From the NCBI RefSeq assembly GCF_027484705.1, contig NZ_JAIXSL010000016.1, forward strand, positions 310,001-374,000: a stretch of 64,000 bases of DNA, given 5' to 3'. Positions 1 through 8,123 of the stretch are shown one piece after another (the stretch's first letter is position 1; each line of letters opens with the position of its first letter). The translations under genes and the position numbers were made by a program. This stretch comes from Flavobacterium sp. Its GTDB lineage: Bacteria > Bacteroidota > Bacteroidia > Flavobacteriales > Flavobacteriaceae. The notes beneath the pieces were generated by a model. The model saw nothing but the letters and a program-made list of their open reading frames with translations. It was not told the origin of the DNA and did not search any database.

Positions 1-15
1 AATGATTGTTTTATT

Positions 16-852
16 TTAAGGCAGCCACTTATTATCGCCAAAATTTGGTTTCCGCTTCTCAAGAAAGGCATTACGCCCTTCTTTGGCTTCTTCCGTCATA
101 TAGGCCAAACGCGTGGCTTCGCCAGCAAACACTTGTTGTCCGACCATGCCGTCATCGGTTAAATTCATAGCGAACTTCAGCATTTTTATTGAGGTCGGCG
201 ATTTCTGTAAAATTTCCTGCGCCCACTGATAAGCCGTATCTTCAAGTTCCTCATGTGGAATCACAGCGTTTACCATACCCATGTCGAAAGCATCTTGAGC
301 GGAGTAATTACGGCCTAAAAAGAAAATTTCACGCGCCTTTTTCTGACCGACCATTTTGGCTAAATAAGCAGAACCATATCCGCCATCGAAACTGGTCACA
401 TCAGCATCAGTTTGTTTGAATATCGCGTGTTCCTTGCTCGCCAACGTCAAATCGCAAACCACATGAAGACTGTGCCCGCCGCCAACTGCCCAACCCGGAA
501 CCACCGCTATAACCACTTTTGGCATAAAACGAATAAGCCTTTGAACTTCCAAAATGTTCAATCTGTGTTGTCCGTCATCGCCTACATAACCCTGATGGCC
601 ACGTGCGTTCTGGTCGCCTCCACTACAAAAAGAATAAACGCCGTCTTTAGTGGACGGTCCTTCGGCAGAAAGCAAAACTACGCCAATCGACGTATCTTCC
701 TGCGCATCATAAAAAGCCTGATACAACTCAGAAGTCGTTTTTGGTCGGAAGGCATTGCGCACATTCGGGCGGTTGAAAGCGATTCTCGCCACGCCATTCG
801 ATTTTTTATAAGTGATATCTTCAAATTCTTTTACCGTTTTCCAGTCAATCAT
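16..852 (-). CDS. menB: 1,4-dihydroxy-2-naphthoyl-CoA synthase MenB
   Basis: A cytoplasmic crotonase-fold enzyme that cyclises o-succinylbenzoyl-CoA to dihydroxynaphthoyl-CoA in menaquinone synthesis. The 278-residue length is normal for MenB. The oxyanion-hole segments are visible: CSGGDQ near residue 76, and GWAVGGG near 120. The MenB-specific segment SFDGGYGSA lies at about 154-162. At residue 149 (in QTDAD) an Asp occupies the place where E. coli MenB has the Gly that binds bicarbonate. Family knowledge links this substitution to the bicarbonate-independent (type II) enzymes; that assignment is inferred. menD lies 2.5 kb away on the same strand, separated by a dioxygenase and an S1 protein, so the two are neighbours but not one simple operon. 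Identification is secure; the class assignment is less so. Confidence 0.95.
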   Translation of the reverse strand: MIDWKTVKEFEDITYKKSNGVARIAFNRPNVRNAFRPKTTSELYQAFYDAQEDTSIGVVLLSAEGPSTKDGVYSFCSGGDQNARGHQGYVGDDGQHRLNILEVQRLIRFMPKVVIAVVPGWAVGGGHSLHVVCDLTLASKEHAIFKQTDADVTSFDGGYGSAYLAKMVGQKKAREIFFLGRNYSAQDAFDMGMVNAVIPHEELEDTAYQWAQEILQKSPTSIKMLKFAMNLTDDGMVGQQVFAGEATRLAYMTEEAKEGRNAFLEKRKPNFGDNKWLP

Positions 853-894
853 ATCAGTATTTGTATTAATTTAGCGTAAAAATAAAGGATTTTT

Positions 895-902
895 TATATT
901 TG
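895..902 (+). promoter_or_regulatory. candidate -7 element (TATATTTG)
   Basis: Matches the Bacteroidota TAnnTTTG promoter element. It would give the PH-domain gene at 974 a leader of roughly 65 nt. No well-placed TTG at -33 is seen. Confidence 0.3.
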
Positions 903-973
903 ACCCTGAATTTAAAAAATTTAAATGAATCGTCCGCAACCGATTATTTACGAATGAAAACCACTCAAACCCC

Positions 974-1402
974 ATGAATCGATTTCTTTCTACCAAAAAC
1001 ATTTACACCGTAGCCATTCTTTGGTTTATTGTGATTAGCATGATTGTTCTTTTAGCCATCGGATTAGAAAAGGAACATCTTTCGACGTTGCCAATTGTAT
1101 TGCTTTCACTCGTGATCGCTTTGATTGTATGGATATTGCTCGACACGCGTTATGTCATCAAACAACATTTTCTTTTGTATCGTTCGGGACCCTTTCGTGG
1201 TAGAATTGACATTGAAAAAATCCAGAAAATCAAATATTTTTCAGGTTTGCATGTTCCGGTAACCATGAAACCGGCGCTTGACACCAAAGGTTTCATCATT
1301 ACTTATGACCAATACGAAGATGTATACGTATCGCCTGACAAAAGTGATGTTTTCCTCAACGAATTGTTGAAAATCAATCCTAACATCGAGGTTACAAACT
1401 AA
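974..1402 (+). CDS. membrane protein with YyaB-like PH domain
   Basis: A 142-residue protein with two predicted membrane segments (about residues 10-30 and 40-58) followed by a small soluble domain. The soluble part begins DTRYVI and contains GPFRGRIDIEKI. This resembles the bacterial PH-like domain of YyaB-type proteins (DUF1200/bPH_6), whose biochemical role is unknown. It is convergent with the dioxygenase gene and the two reading frames overlap by four bases at their stop codons. It stands alone with no operon partner. Family membership is recognised from pattern, not from a search. Confidence 0.7.
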   Translation: MNRFLSTKNIYTVAILWFIVISMIVLLAIGLEKEHLSTLPIVLLSLVIALIVWILLDTRYVIKQHFLLYRSGPFRGRIDIEKIQKIKYFSGLHVPVTMKPALDTKGFIITYDQYEDVYVSPDKSDVFLNELLKINPNIEVTN

Positions 1403-2280
1403 GTCCCAAATTTTACCGAAGTCATGGTCAGCGAACCGCCGACAGCTTTGTCATTGAAGAACGAAATGTCATCCTTGTCATCCTGTAATCCTAGAGTATA
1501 AAGCAAAGGATAATAATGATCGGGCGTTGGTATGGCTAGTTTTGCAGCGGCATTGAGTTTTTCATATTGAATCAACGATTGAAAATCGCGATTGCCAATT
1601 TTTTCCTTGAACAATTGGTTCATTTCTAGCGCCCAATCGAAGCCGTATTCTGGTTCCTGCAATTTGTCCCAGGCGACCATGCCGAGATTGTGTACCATAT
1701 TACCGCTTCCGATAATCAAAACGCCTTTTTTTCTCAACGCTTGCAACTGTTTGGCCAGATCAAAGTGGTATTGCGGCGGTTTGTTGTAATCAATGCTCAA
1801 CTGCAGCACCGGAATATCAGCATCGGGATACATATGACGAACGACAGTCCAGGTACCGTGGTCTAAACCCCAATCGTGGTCTAAACCAACGTTTGTGGAA
1901 GTGATCAGATTTGAAGTAAATTCTGCTAATTCTGGGTTTCCTTTTGCTGGATATTCCACATCAAATAAAGCTTGTGGAAAACCTCCAAAATCGTGAATCG
2001 TTTTCGGATAATCCATCGCGGTGACATAAGTTCCGTTGGTGAGCCAGTGCGCCGAAATTACTAAAACGGCTTTAGGTTTTGGGATTTCCTTTCCGAATTT
2101 CATCCAGGTTCTTGAGAATTCATTGTCTTCGATTCCGTTCATTGGCGAACCGTGGCCAATAAACAATACAGGAAGTTTAGTTTCTTCTTCGGTCAAATCT
2201 TTCGTCCAGTTATAGAACGGTTGTAATGATGCCATGGCCATGCCTCCTATTAGTGTTTTTATAAAATCTTTTCGTTCCAA
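1399..2280 (-). CDS. extradiol ring-cleavage dioxygenase, 4,5-DOPA dioxygenase family
   Basis: A LigB-superfamily enzyme of the YgiD/DODA type, which opens catechol rings with a single metal ion. The conserved histidines sit in HGSPMN (about residue 43), SAHW (about 77) and DHGTW (about 140). The 293-residue length includes an N-terminal leader-like stretch, MERKDFIKTLIGG, absent from cytoplasmic homologues, so export is possible but no clear twin-arginine or cleavage site is seen. The start is a TTG codon: no in-frame ATG lies upstream, and a TATATTTG box ends 20 nt before it. The physiological substrate is unknown. A perfect palindrome overlaps the promoter box and may be an operator. Confidence 0.85.
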   Translation of the reverse strand: MERKDFIKTLIGGMAMASLQPFYNWTKDLTEEETKLPVLFIGHGSPMNGIEDNEFSRTWMKFGKEIPKPKAVLVISAHWLTNGTYVTAMDYPKTIHDFGGFPQALFDVEYPAKGNPELAEFTSNLITSTNVGLDHDWGLDHGTWTVVRHMYPDADIPVLQLSIDYNKPPQYHFDLAKQLQALRKKGVLIIGSGNMVHNLGMVAWDKLQEPEYGFDWALEMNQLFKEKIGNRDFQSLIQYEKLNAAAKLAIPTPDHYYPLLYTLGLQDDKDDISFFNDKAVGGSLTMTSVKFGT

Positions 2281-2289
2281 AACCCAAAC

Positions 2290-2308
2290 ATTTGTATATA
2301 CAAATATA
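2290..2308 (-). promoter_or_regulatory. promoter box overlapped by 16-bp perfect palindrome
   Basis: ATTTGTATATACAAAT (2290-2305) is a perfect palindrome. On the minus strand it overlaps a TATATTTG -7 element (2308-2301) for the dioxygenase gene. A dimeric repressor bound here would cover the promoter. No candidate regulator gene is adjacent. Confidence 0.4.
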
Positions 2309-2352
2309 AAATTATTTTAGAGAAATCATTCCCAATTAAAATAATATTAAAT

Positions 2353-2384
2353 AAAAAAAGCCAATTGCAGTTTGAACAATTGGC
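2353..2384 (-). terminator. intrinsic terminator of the S1-domain gene
   Basis: An 8-bp perfect stem, GCCAATTG/CAATTGGC, is followed on the minus strand by seven T residues. It lies 25 bases past the stop of the 2409-3263 gene. Confidence 0.8.
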
Positions 2385-2408
2385 GTTTATTTTCAGAAGA
2401 ATCAAATA

Positions 2409-3263
2409 CTATTCTGAGACGAGATAAATTCCGTCATCTTTAATAGCAATCAATTTGTCCTTATATAAAGAGCCAATCGCTTTTTTGAACGTCTTCTTGC
2501 TCATCTTCAAAACGGTCTTAATATCTTCAGGATGGCTGTTATCGTTGAGTCTCAGAAAACCCCGGCTGGCTTTGAGTTCGTCGAGAATTTTCTGCGCATT
2601 GGGTTCGATATTCTCATAGCCTAATTTCTGCAGCGAAACATCAATTTTATTATCAGGGCGGATCGTTTTTATATAACCTCGGAGACGATCTCCGGTTCTA
2701 ATGGCATCGTCGTAAACTTCATCCTTATACACCAAACCTTTATGCAATTCGTTGATGATGACATTGATGCCGATTTCGGTAATATGCGATACGATCAAAT
2801 CAACTTCCTCGCCTCTTTCGACCGTCAGGTTTTCATTGGATAGAAACTGGTTGGTTTTACTAGAAGCAACAAGTCGGTTGGTTTTTTCATCCATGTATAA
2901 AAACACTAGATAGCGTTTGCCTTTTTCCATCGGGCGCGCTTGTTCTTTGAACGGAACGAGGATGTCTTTTTCCATGCCCCAATCCATAAATGCGCCGACC
3001 TGATTCACATAATTGACGCGCAGTAACGCAAATTCATTCAACAAAATGTAAGGTTCCAAAGTCGTCGCAACCGGACGTTCTTCATGGTCTAAGTAAACGA
3101 AAACCGCAAGTTCATCGCCAATTTCAAACTCATGCGGAACGTATTTATTCGGCAATAAAATATCATGGATTCCATCAGGATCTTCCGTCGGATTGCCTAA
3201 AAACAAACCCACTTTGGTATCGCGCAATATGGTAAGCGTATTGTATTTTCCTATTTCAATCAT
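2409..3263 (-). CDS. S1 RNA-binding domain protein, CvfB/YitL family
   Basis: A 284-residue protein of the CvfB family. These proteins consist of S1-like OB-fold domains followed by a C-terminal winged-helix domain, and bind RNA; CvfB affects virulence gene expression in staphylococci. Visible here are an S1-like repeat near residues 60-130 (NYVNQVGAFMDWGMEKDILVPF), a second near 150-215, and a C-terminal winged-helix-like segment (LKMSKKTFKKAIGSLYKDKLI, about 250-270). Its own promoter candidate lies in the gap after menD, and it ends at a strong terminator, so it is probably monocistronic. Role in this organism is unknown. Confidence 0.85.
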   Translation of the reverse strand: MIEIGKYNTLTILRDTKVGLFLGNPTEDPDGIHDILLPNKYVPHEFEIGDELAVFVYLDHEERPVATTLEPYILLNEFALLRVNYVNQVGAFMDWGMEKDILVPFKEQARPMEKGKRYLVFLYMDEKTNRLVASSKTNQFLSNENLTVERGEEVDLIVSHITEIGINVIINELHKGLVYKDEVYDDAIRTGDRLRGYIKTIRPDNKIDVSLQKLGYENIEPNAQKILDELKASRGFLRLNDNSHPEDIKTVLKMSKKTFKKAIGSLYKDKLIAIKDDGIYLVSE

Positions 3264-3312
3264 TTTGAAAAGTGCTAAGTTCTGAGGTGCTAAGCTTTTG
3301 AGGTCAGCGCTG

Positions 3313-3320
3313 CAAAGGTA
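3313..3320 (-). promoter_or_regulatory. candidate -7 element (TACCTTTG) for the S1-domain gene
   Basis: A TAnnTTTG match on the minus strand in the 65-bp gap between menD and the S1-domain gene, about 50 nt before the start codon. The same gap holds two imperfect copies of GTGCTAAG. Confidence 0.4.
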
Positions 3321-3328
3321 GGAAGTAA

Positions 3329-4990
3329 CTACACCAATTCCTTGAAATATTGCAGGAGAATTTTATCGTTATCGAGTGTTGGTGTGAAAACTTCAAAGAT
3401 GGCTGGTTTTGAATTTTGGTCGAACAATGCCGTCAATCCCGATTTCAGGCTGGCTTCATCGCTCGCAATCGTATAATCGAAACCGTACATTTTCGCCAAA
3501 TGTTCGGCCGTTAAGCAATGTGAAGTCTCGAAAAAAGTATTGAAAACTTTGGTTTCCTGATGTCCGGGCAGGATCCTGAAAATGCCGCCGCCGCCGTTAT
3601 TAATCAAAATGATTTTGAAATCCTTCGGGATGTATTGATTCCATAAGGCGTTGCTATCGTATAAAAAACCAATGTCACCGGTGATTAAAGTAGTCTGTTT
3701 CTTATTGCCTACCGCTGCTCCAATCGCTGTAGATGTGCTTCCGTCGATGCCACTCGTACCGCGATTACAAAATACCGAAATGCTAGGATCGAAATCAAAC
3801 AGCAACGCATAACGAATCGCCGAACTGTTGCTCAATTGCAAAACCGATTGCTTCGGCAAAGCAGACAACGTGATTTCAAAAACCTTGAGATCTGAAAAAC
3901 CCACTTTCTCCATATACTTTTGATGCTTGACTTCACGCGCATTTTTAATTTTCTGCATCGTTTGCGCATAATCACTTTTTACCGTTTTGGTGAAAGGCAA
4001 AATCTGGTGAAAGAAATCATTAGGATTCGCTTCAAAATGATGCGCCAGAGCACCAAACGTATTGTAAGCACGCAACGGATCAATGTGCCAATGGTGTTCC
4101 GGGCGATAAGTCCTGAGCAAGGCTTTGATGCGTTTCGACACAATCATGCCGCCAAAAGTGATTAAGATTTCAGGTTGGAACGCCAAAAAATCTTTTTCTT
4201 TAAAAGGCGTAATGATGGTATCAATATGATTCAAAAAAGTTGGATGATTTACATTCGATGTCGCTTCAGTCATCACAACAATAGAAGGATCGTTTGCCAG
4301 AATATCAATGGTTTCCTGCTCAATTTCATTAGGACCATTAACACCAATCAGGATCAGTTTTTTTCTGGCAGAATTCCAAATGTTCGTACAGGCGATAATA
4401 TCTTCAATCGAAATATTTTTGAACACTTTACCAAAAGCCGAAATCGTCGGATCGACCGTCAACTTCCGTGTCATTTGATACAAAGGTTCTTCAAATGGCG
4501 CATTAATATGGGTTGGTCCTTTTTGTCTGTGTGCAATAGTAATCGCCTCGTTGATTTTGAAATCATTCTCATCCGTTTCACCTTCGGTCAAGTTGGCGTT
4601 GAACAACGAATGGTTCTGCAATACATTCATCTGACGGATGGTTTGTCCATCACCAATATCAATTTTACTAAATGGACGATCCGCAGATATCACAATCAAT
4701 GGAATCTGACTGTAAAATGCTTCAGCAAAAGCAGGATAATAATTCAAAACTGCGGAACCCGAAGTACAAACTAATGCCACAGGCTTGTTGATCTGTTGGG
4801 CCATTCCCATCGCAAAAAATGCGGCACAACGTTCGTCGGCAATACTGTAACAAGTGAATTCAGGATTGCTTACGAAACCTAAAGTCAGCGGTGCGTTGCG
4901 AGAACCCGGTGAAATCACGATTTGTGTAACGCCTTTAGCCAGACAAATCTGGATGATGCTTTGGGCTAAAGGTATTTTTGGATAATTCAT
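3329..4990 (-). CDS. menD: 2-succinyl-5-enolpyruvyl-6-hydroxy-3-cyclohexene-1-carboxylate synthase MenD
   Basis: The thiamine-diphosphate enzyme that adds 2-oxoglutarate-derived succinic semialdehyde to isochorismate, an early committed step of menaquinone synthesis. At 553 residues it has the normal length. Visible are the N-terminal ISPGSRNAPL motif (about 27-36), RGTSGIDGSTSTAIG in the ThDP/Mg region, TGDIGFLYDSNAL (the GDG-type ThDP motif) and INNGGGGIFRILPG. A TAAATTTG box ends 17 nt before the ATG. It is the strongest metabolic partner of menB in the window. Confidence 0.96.
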   Translation of the reverse strand: MNYPKIPLAQSIIQICLAKGVTQIVISPGSRNAPLTLGFVSNPEFTCYSIADERCAAFFAMGMAQQINKPVALVCTSGSAVLNYYPAFAEAFYSQIPLIVISADRPFSKIDIGDGQTIRQMNVLQNHSLFNANLTEGETDENDFKINEAITIAHRQKGPTHINAPFEEPLYQMTRKLTVDPTISAFGKVFKNISIEDIIACTNIWNSARKKLILIGVNGPNEIEQETIDILANDPSIVVMTEATSNVNHPTFLNHIDTIITPFKEKDFLAFQPEILITFGGMIVSKRIKALLRTYRPEHHWHIDPLRAYNTFGALAHHFEANPNDFFHQILPFTKTVKSDYAQTMQKIKNAREVKHQKYMEKVGFSDLKVFEITLSALPKQSVLQLSNSSAIRYALLFDFDPSISVFCNRGTSGIDGSTSTAIGAAVGNKKQTTLITGDIGFLYDSNALWNQYIPKDFKIILINNGGGGIFRILPGHQETKVFNTFFETSHCLTAEHLAKMYGFDYTIASDEASLKSGLTALFDQNSKPAIFEVFTPTLDNDKILLQYFKELV

Positions 4991-5007
4991 TATGGATAAA
5001 GTGAAAA

Positions 5008-5015
5008 CAAATTTA
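5008..5015 (-). promoter_or_regulatory. candidate -7 element (TAAATTTG) for menD
   Basis: A TAnnTTTG match on the minus strand, 17 nt before the menD start codon, the spacing seen at many other genes here. Confidence 0.5.
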
Positions 5016-5070
5016 CAACAAAGCCGCTAATTTAGCACTTCTTTAAGACGTAGATTCTAAAAAAACCAAA

Positions 5071-5078
5071 TATATTTG
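5071..5078 (+). promoter_or_regulatory. candidate -7 element (TATATTTG) for the thioredoxin gene
   Basis: A TAnnTTTG match 39 nt before the start at 5118. It is divergent from the menD promoter. Confidence 0.4.
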
Positions 5079-5117
5079 TTCGCATGAAACCGCTTTTGAA
5101 ATTGAAAATCACCACAA

Positions 5118-6305
5118 ATGAAAATTAAACTATCATTGCTCCTTACTTTTCTTGCGTTGGTTTTAGCCACTGATTTGAGTGCCCAAAACAAAATTCAGTT
5201 TGACGAAAGTGGATACCAATCAGTGTTGCAACGTTCCAAAAAAGAACACAAACCTGTATTTTATATGCTTTATGCCACTTGGTGCGCGCATTGCAACAAG
5301 ATGAAAAGCGAAGTGTTCACCGATACTTTGGTCGTCAATTTTATCAATAAAAATTTCATTCCGGCCTGGCAGGACGTCGAAAAAGGCGAAGGCGATTTCT
5401 TCAAGAAAAAATTCGGCATCCGCTTCTATCCTACTTTTTTGTTTCTCGATGAAGATGGCAAAGAACTTTACAACACGAGCGGCGAATTCAAATCAGAAGC
5501 TTTTGTTACCGAAGCCAAAAACGCTTTGACCAAAGAGAAACAAATCGTGTATTTGGAACAGCAGTTTCTCGCGGACGTCAGCAATGGCGATAAATGTCTG
5601 GCTTATCTGTCGGCGCTTAATAAAGGACGTGATCGTTCTCTATTGTCGCCCATCGCACAAAAATATTTAGCTACACAAAGCGATGCGCAACTCGTCAGCA
5701 GTACGAATTGGAAAATCATCGCCAATGGTGTTACGGATATTCAATCGCGTGAATTTCAATATGTGTTGCAGCACCAGAAGGAATTCGAAGCCGTCGCCTC
5801 GCCCAAACGCGTACAGCGCAAAATCGAAAACATTGTTACGGAATTACTGACGTTACCTGTAGAATTTAAAGATACAATCGGTTATGAAAAAAAGCGTCTC
5901 ATTGCACAAACGATTCATACGAGAAAGAATGATTCGCTGTTGTTCGATTTTGATATGCGTATTGCTGAGAAAACACTGAATTGGAAAAAATACAAAACCG
6001 TCACCAAAGCATCCGCTGATGAATTCGCGGCAAAGGATGCCAAAACACTAATGGAAATTGCCGCTAATTACTGGAAACACGTCGCCGATACCGAAAGCCT
6101 CAAATACGCCATCCGCTGGGCACACCAATCCTTAGCGCTCAACGATACTTACGATACGCAAGTCATATTAGCAAGATTGTATCAGAAGATTAAAGAGAAT
6201 AAAGAAGCCTTAATCTGGGCGACCAAAGCCAGAGACAGAAATGCTGCTTTAGGCTGGAAAACCAAAGAAGCTGATGATTTGTTGACCGAATTGACTCAGA
6301 AATAA
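5118..6305 (+). CDS. secreted thioredoxin-family protein with long C-terminal extension
   Basis: A 395-residue exported protein. A signal peptide (residues 1-22, ending LSAQ) precedes a thioredoxin fold with the redox motif WCAHC (Cys56, Cys59) and the expected RFYPTFLFLDEDGK strand containing the cis-proline. Residues about 150-395 form a helical extension with no motif I recognise; its C-terminal part (LARLYQKIKENKEALIWATKA) looks like tetratricopeptide-type helices. The likely role is periplasmic thiol reduction or folding, inferred from the fold. The next gene begins six bases after its stop, so they may be cotranscribed. Confidence 0.85.
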   Translation: MKIKLSLLLTFLALVLATDLSAQNKIQFDESGYQSVLQRSKKEHKPVFYMLYATWCAHCNKMKSEVFTDTLVVNFINKNFIPAWQDVEKGEGDFFKKKFGIRFYPTFLFLDEDGKELYNTSGEFKSEAFVTEAKNALTKEKQIVYLEQQFLADVSNGDKCLAYLSALNKGRDRSLLSPIAQKYLATQSDAQLVSSTNWKIIANGVTDIQSREFQYVLQHQKEFEAVASPKRVQRKIENIVTELLTLPVEFKDTIGYEKKRLIAQTIHTRKNDSLLFDFDMRIAEKTLNWKKYKTVTKASADEFAAKDAKTLMEIAANYWKHVADTESLKYAIRWAHQSLALNDTYDTQVILARLYQKIKENKEALIWATKARDRNAALGWKTKEADDLLTELTQK

Positions 6306-6311
6306 TTTCCT

Positions 6312-6809
6312 ATGGGCATCAAAATTAGAAAAGCGACTTTGGAAGATGTTCCTAATATTTTGGGCATTGTCAACCATGCTATTTTACACACCACTTCGAA
6401 TTATTTGTATGAAGCGCAAACGCTCGACGAGCAAATCAAATGGTTTGAGGATAAACAGTCTAAAAATTTCCCGATCATTGTAGCGGTTGAAAACGGAAAC
6501 GCGATTGGTTTCGGCACTTACGGCACTTTCAGGGAAAAAATCGGTTACCAATATACGGTCGAACATTCTGTGTATGTGGCGCCGGAATTCATTGGAAAAG
6601 GCATCGGAACTTTACTGCTCACCGAACTGATTGCACTTGCAAAATCTGAAGGTTATCATGTGATGATTGGCGGAATTGATGCAGCCAACAAAGACAGCAT
6701 CGCATTTCACAAAAGATTCGGTTTCACTGAAAATGGGATTTTGAAAGAAGTCGGTTTCAAATTCGGAACATGGCTCGACTTACAATTCATGCAATTGATT
6801 TTGAAATAA
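6312..6809 (+). CDS. GNAT N-acetyltransferase, phosphinothricin acetyltransferase-like
   Basis: A 165-residue acetyltransferase of the PAT/YncA group within the GNAT superfamily. The start IRKATLEDVPNILGI, the YTVEHSVYVAPEFIGKGIG acetyl-CoA motif (about 87-105) and the end pattern FHKRFGFTENGILKEVGFKFG are typical. Family members acetylate amino groups of small molecules such as methionine derivatives or phosphinothricin; the substrate here cannot be told. It follows the thioredoxin gene closely. Confidence 0.88.
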   Translation: MGIKIRKATLEDVPNILGIVNHAILHTTSNYLYEAQTLDEQIKWFEDKQSKNFPIIVAVENGNAIGFGTYGTFREKIGYQYTVEHSVYVAPEFIGKGIGTLLLTELIALAKSEGYHVMIGGIDAANKDSIAFHKRFGFTENGILKEVGFKFGTWLDLQFMQLILK

Positions 6810-6847
6810 AAAACCACTGATACAATTGTTGAAACTGCATCAATGGT
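6808..6847 (-). terminator. intrinsic terminator for the 7731-6850 transcription unit
   Basis: On the minus strand, a 12-bp stem with two G-U pairs (ACCATTGATGCA with TGTATCAGTGGT) is followed by six T residues. It overlaps the stop codon of the convergent acetyltransferase gene. Confidence 0.75.
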
Positions 6848-6849
6848 GA

Positions 6850-7149
6850 TTATATAAAATTGAACGTGATCAGCATCGTAATCACGAACAGCAATAAAAG
6901 GCCTAAAAGAAAAACGGTATCCGCCACTTTTTCAAATTTCACCATCGACAAATCGGTACTTCGAATCGAAAGATAAGAAAACACACAGCTCGCCAAAAAC
7001 ATGATGATGGCGAAAGAAGTCAATTCGTCGATGATCGATCCTTCACTGAACTTGTTTACTTTCAATGAAGTCAAAACCACAAAACACAAACCCAGTAAAG
7101 TCGCAGAAGTATTGAGAATGTGCGGAATGTTCTTTTTGTGTTGCTTCAT
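6850..7149 (-). CDS. small three-helix membrane protein, unknown function
   Basis: A 99-residue protein with three hydrophobic segments at about residues 10-28, 44-62 and 79-98. The N-terminus MKQHKKNIPHILNTSATLLG is positively charged. I do not recognise a named family. It starts three bases after the stop of the glutathione peroxidase gene and is followed by a strong terminator, so the two genes form an operon. Confidence 0.75.
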   Translation of the reverse strand: MKQHKKNIPHILNTSATLLGLCFVVLTSLKVNKFSEGSIIDELTSFAIIMFLASCVFSYLSIRSTDLSMVKFEKVADTVFLLGLLLLFVITMLITFNFI

Positions 7150-7152
7150 TTT

Positions 7153-7731
7153 TTATCCCTGAATCCACTTCGCAATCGCCGGATCGCTTGGTAAGGTTTG
7201 CGGCTTGATGACTTGCTCCAATTCGCCTTTTTCGTTGATTAAATATTTTTGAAAATTCCATTCGACTTCTGAATCCTGCAATCCGTTTTTAGATTTTTGC
7301 GTCAGGAATTGGTACAACGGATGCATATCATTTCCTTTGACAGAAATCTTTGACATCATCGGGAAAGTCACGCCGTAGTTCAATTCGCAGAACGTGCTGA
7401 TTTCTTTATTAGTTCCGGGTTCTTGTTGTCCGAAATTGTTCGCTGGAAAACCGACGATTACAAAATTCTGGGCTTTGTATTTTTTGTAGAGCGCTTCGAG
7501 TTCTTTGTATTGCGGCGTCAATCCGCATTTGGATGCTGTATTGACAATCAGGATTTTCTTTCCTTTCAAACTGCTGAAATCTAATGTTTTGCCTGATAAA
7601 TCATCAACTTTAAACTGATAAATGTTTTGTTTTTCCATGACTTTTGCTGTGGATTGGAAGGTTTGTTTAGGTTGGCCTTGGCAATTCAGAAACAATAAAG
7701 CACTGGCTGCCGCTAAGAATAATGTTTTCAT
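7153..7731 (-). CDS. glutathione peroxidase-family lipoprotein
   Basis: A thioredoxin-fold peroxidase that reduces hydrogen peroxide and lipid peroxides, normally with thioredoxin as donor in bacteria. The catalytic triad is visible: Cys69 in NTASKCG, Gln103 in NFGQQEP and Trp158 in EWNFQ. The 192-residue length includes an N-terminal signal with a lipobox-like end (LFLNC, Cys17), so the protein is probably a lipoprotein facing the periplasm. The lipobox is imperfect (Asn before Cys). It leads an operon with a small membrane protein. Confidence 0.9.
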   Translation of the reverse strand: MKTLFLAAASALLFLNCQGQPKQTFQSTAKVMEKQNIYQFKVDDLSGKTLDFSSLKGKKILIVNTASKCGLTPQYKELEALYKKYKAQNFVIVGFPANNFGQQEPGTNKEISTFCELNYGVTFPMMSKISVKGNDMHPLYQFLTQKSKNGLQDSEVEWNFQKYLINEKGELEQVIKPQTLPSDPAIAKWIQG

Positions 7732-7804
7732 GAGTAATTTTTTTCTAAAATTAATTAAAAAGGGATAAAGTCAGGGTTCACATTTGATAAAGTTATGCCA
7801 AAAA

Positions 7805-7833
7805 GAAAGCCCAGAAAAAAATCCCGGGCTTTC
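7805..7833 (-). terminator. orphan terminator-like hairpin
   Basis: GAAAGCCC/GGGCTTTC form an 8-bp stem. On the minus strand the stem is followed by CTTTTT. No gene on the minus strand ends here; the gene downstream is the peroxidase. It may end a small RNA transcribed leftward from about 8000. Confidence 0.5.
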
Positions 7834-8097
7834 ATCCAACACAATAAAACAAACAAAACACAATCTTAGAGTTTATAATTTGTGGAAATCCATCCACTTA
7901 GGTTTTTATGATTCATTTAAAATCATGAGCTTATATTGGAACAAATCGGGTTTTATTGAGTTTGCTTCATAGCGCTTAACTTCTGTGTTACTATTTGAAA
8001 TACGGTATTGTTGTCTTTACGGTTTTAAAAAGCCATGAAATTATTGCTGAACATTACATAATTATAATGCGGTGAATCATGCTAGCAAAACTTTGTT

Positions 8098-8105
8098 TAG
8101 CTTTG
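8098..8105 (+). promoter_or_regulatory. candidate -7 element (TAGCTTTG) for the sigma factor gene
   Basis: A TAnnTTTG match 18 nt before the ATG at 8124. It lies inside the longer reading frame beginning at 8079 and so argues for the shorter start. Confidence 0.5.
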
Positions 8106-8123
8106 TGTTTCAAAAAAATAGGT

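Larger units (their letters stand above)
7732..8123. other. gene-free gap of about 390 bases with hairpins
   Basis: No convincing gene. It holds an orphan terminator-like hairpin (7805-7833), two short inverted repeats (ATGATT/AATCAT near 7908-7926, GTGGA/TCCAC near 7882-7897) and, at its right end, the promoter of the sigma factor gene. A 62-codon frame at 7784-7972 has no start signal and no protein-like character. Confidence 0.5.

Noticed and set aside
412..879. A 155-codon plus-strand frame inside menB
   Set aside because: It overlaps a certain gene and has no protein-like features.
4175..4774. A 199-codon plus-strand frame inside menD
   Set aside because: It is a shadow of menD coding sequence; its composition follows the antisense codon pattern.
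7784..7972. A 62-codon frame in the largest gap
   Set aside because: It spans the terminator-like hairpin, has no start signal and no family-like sequence.
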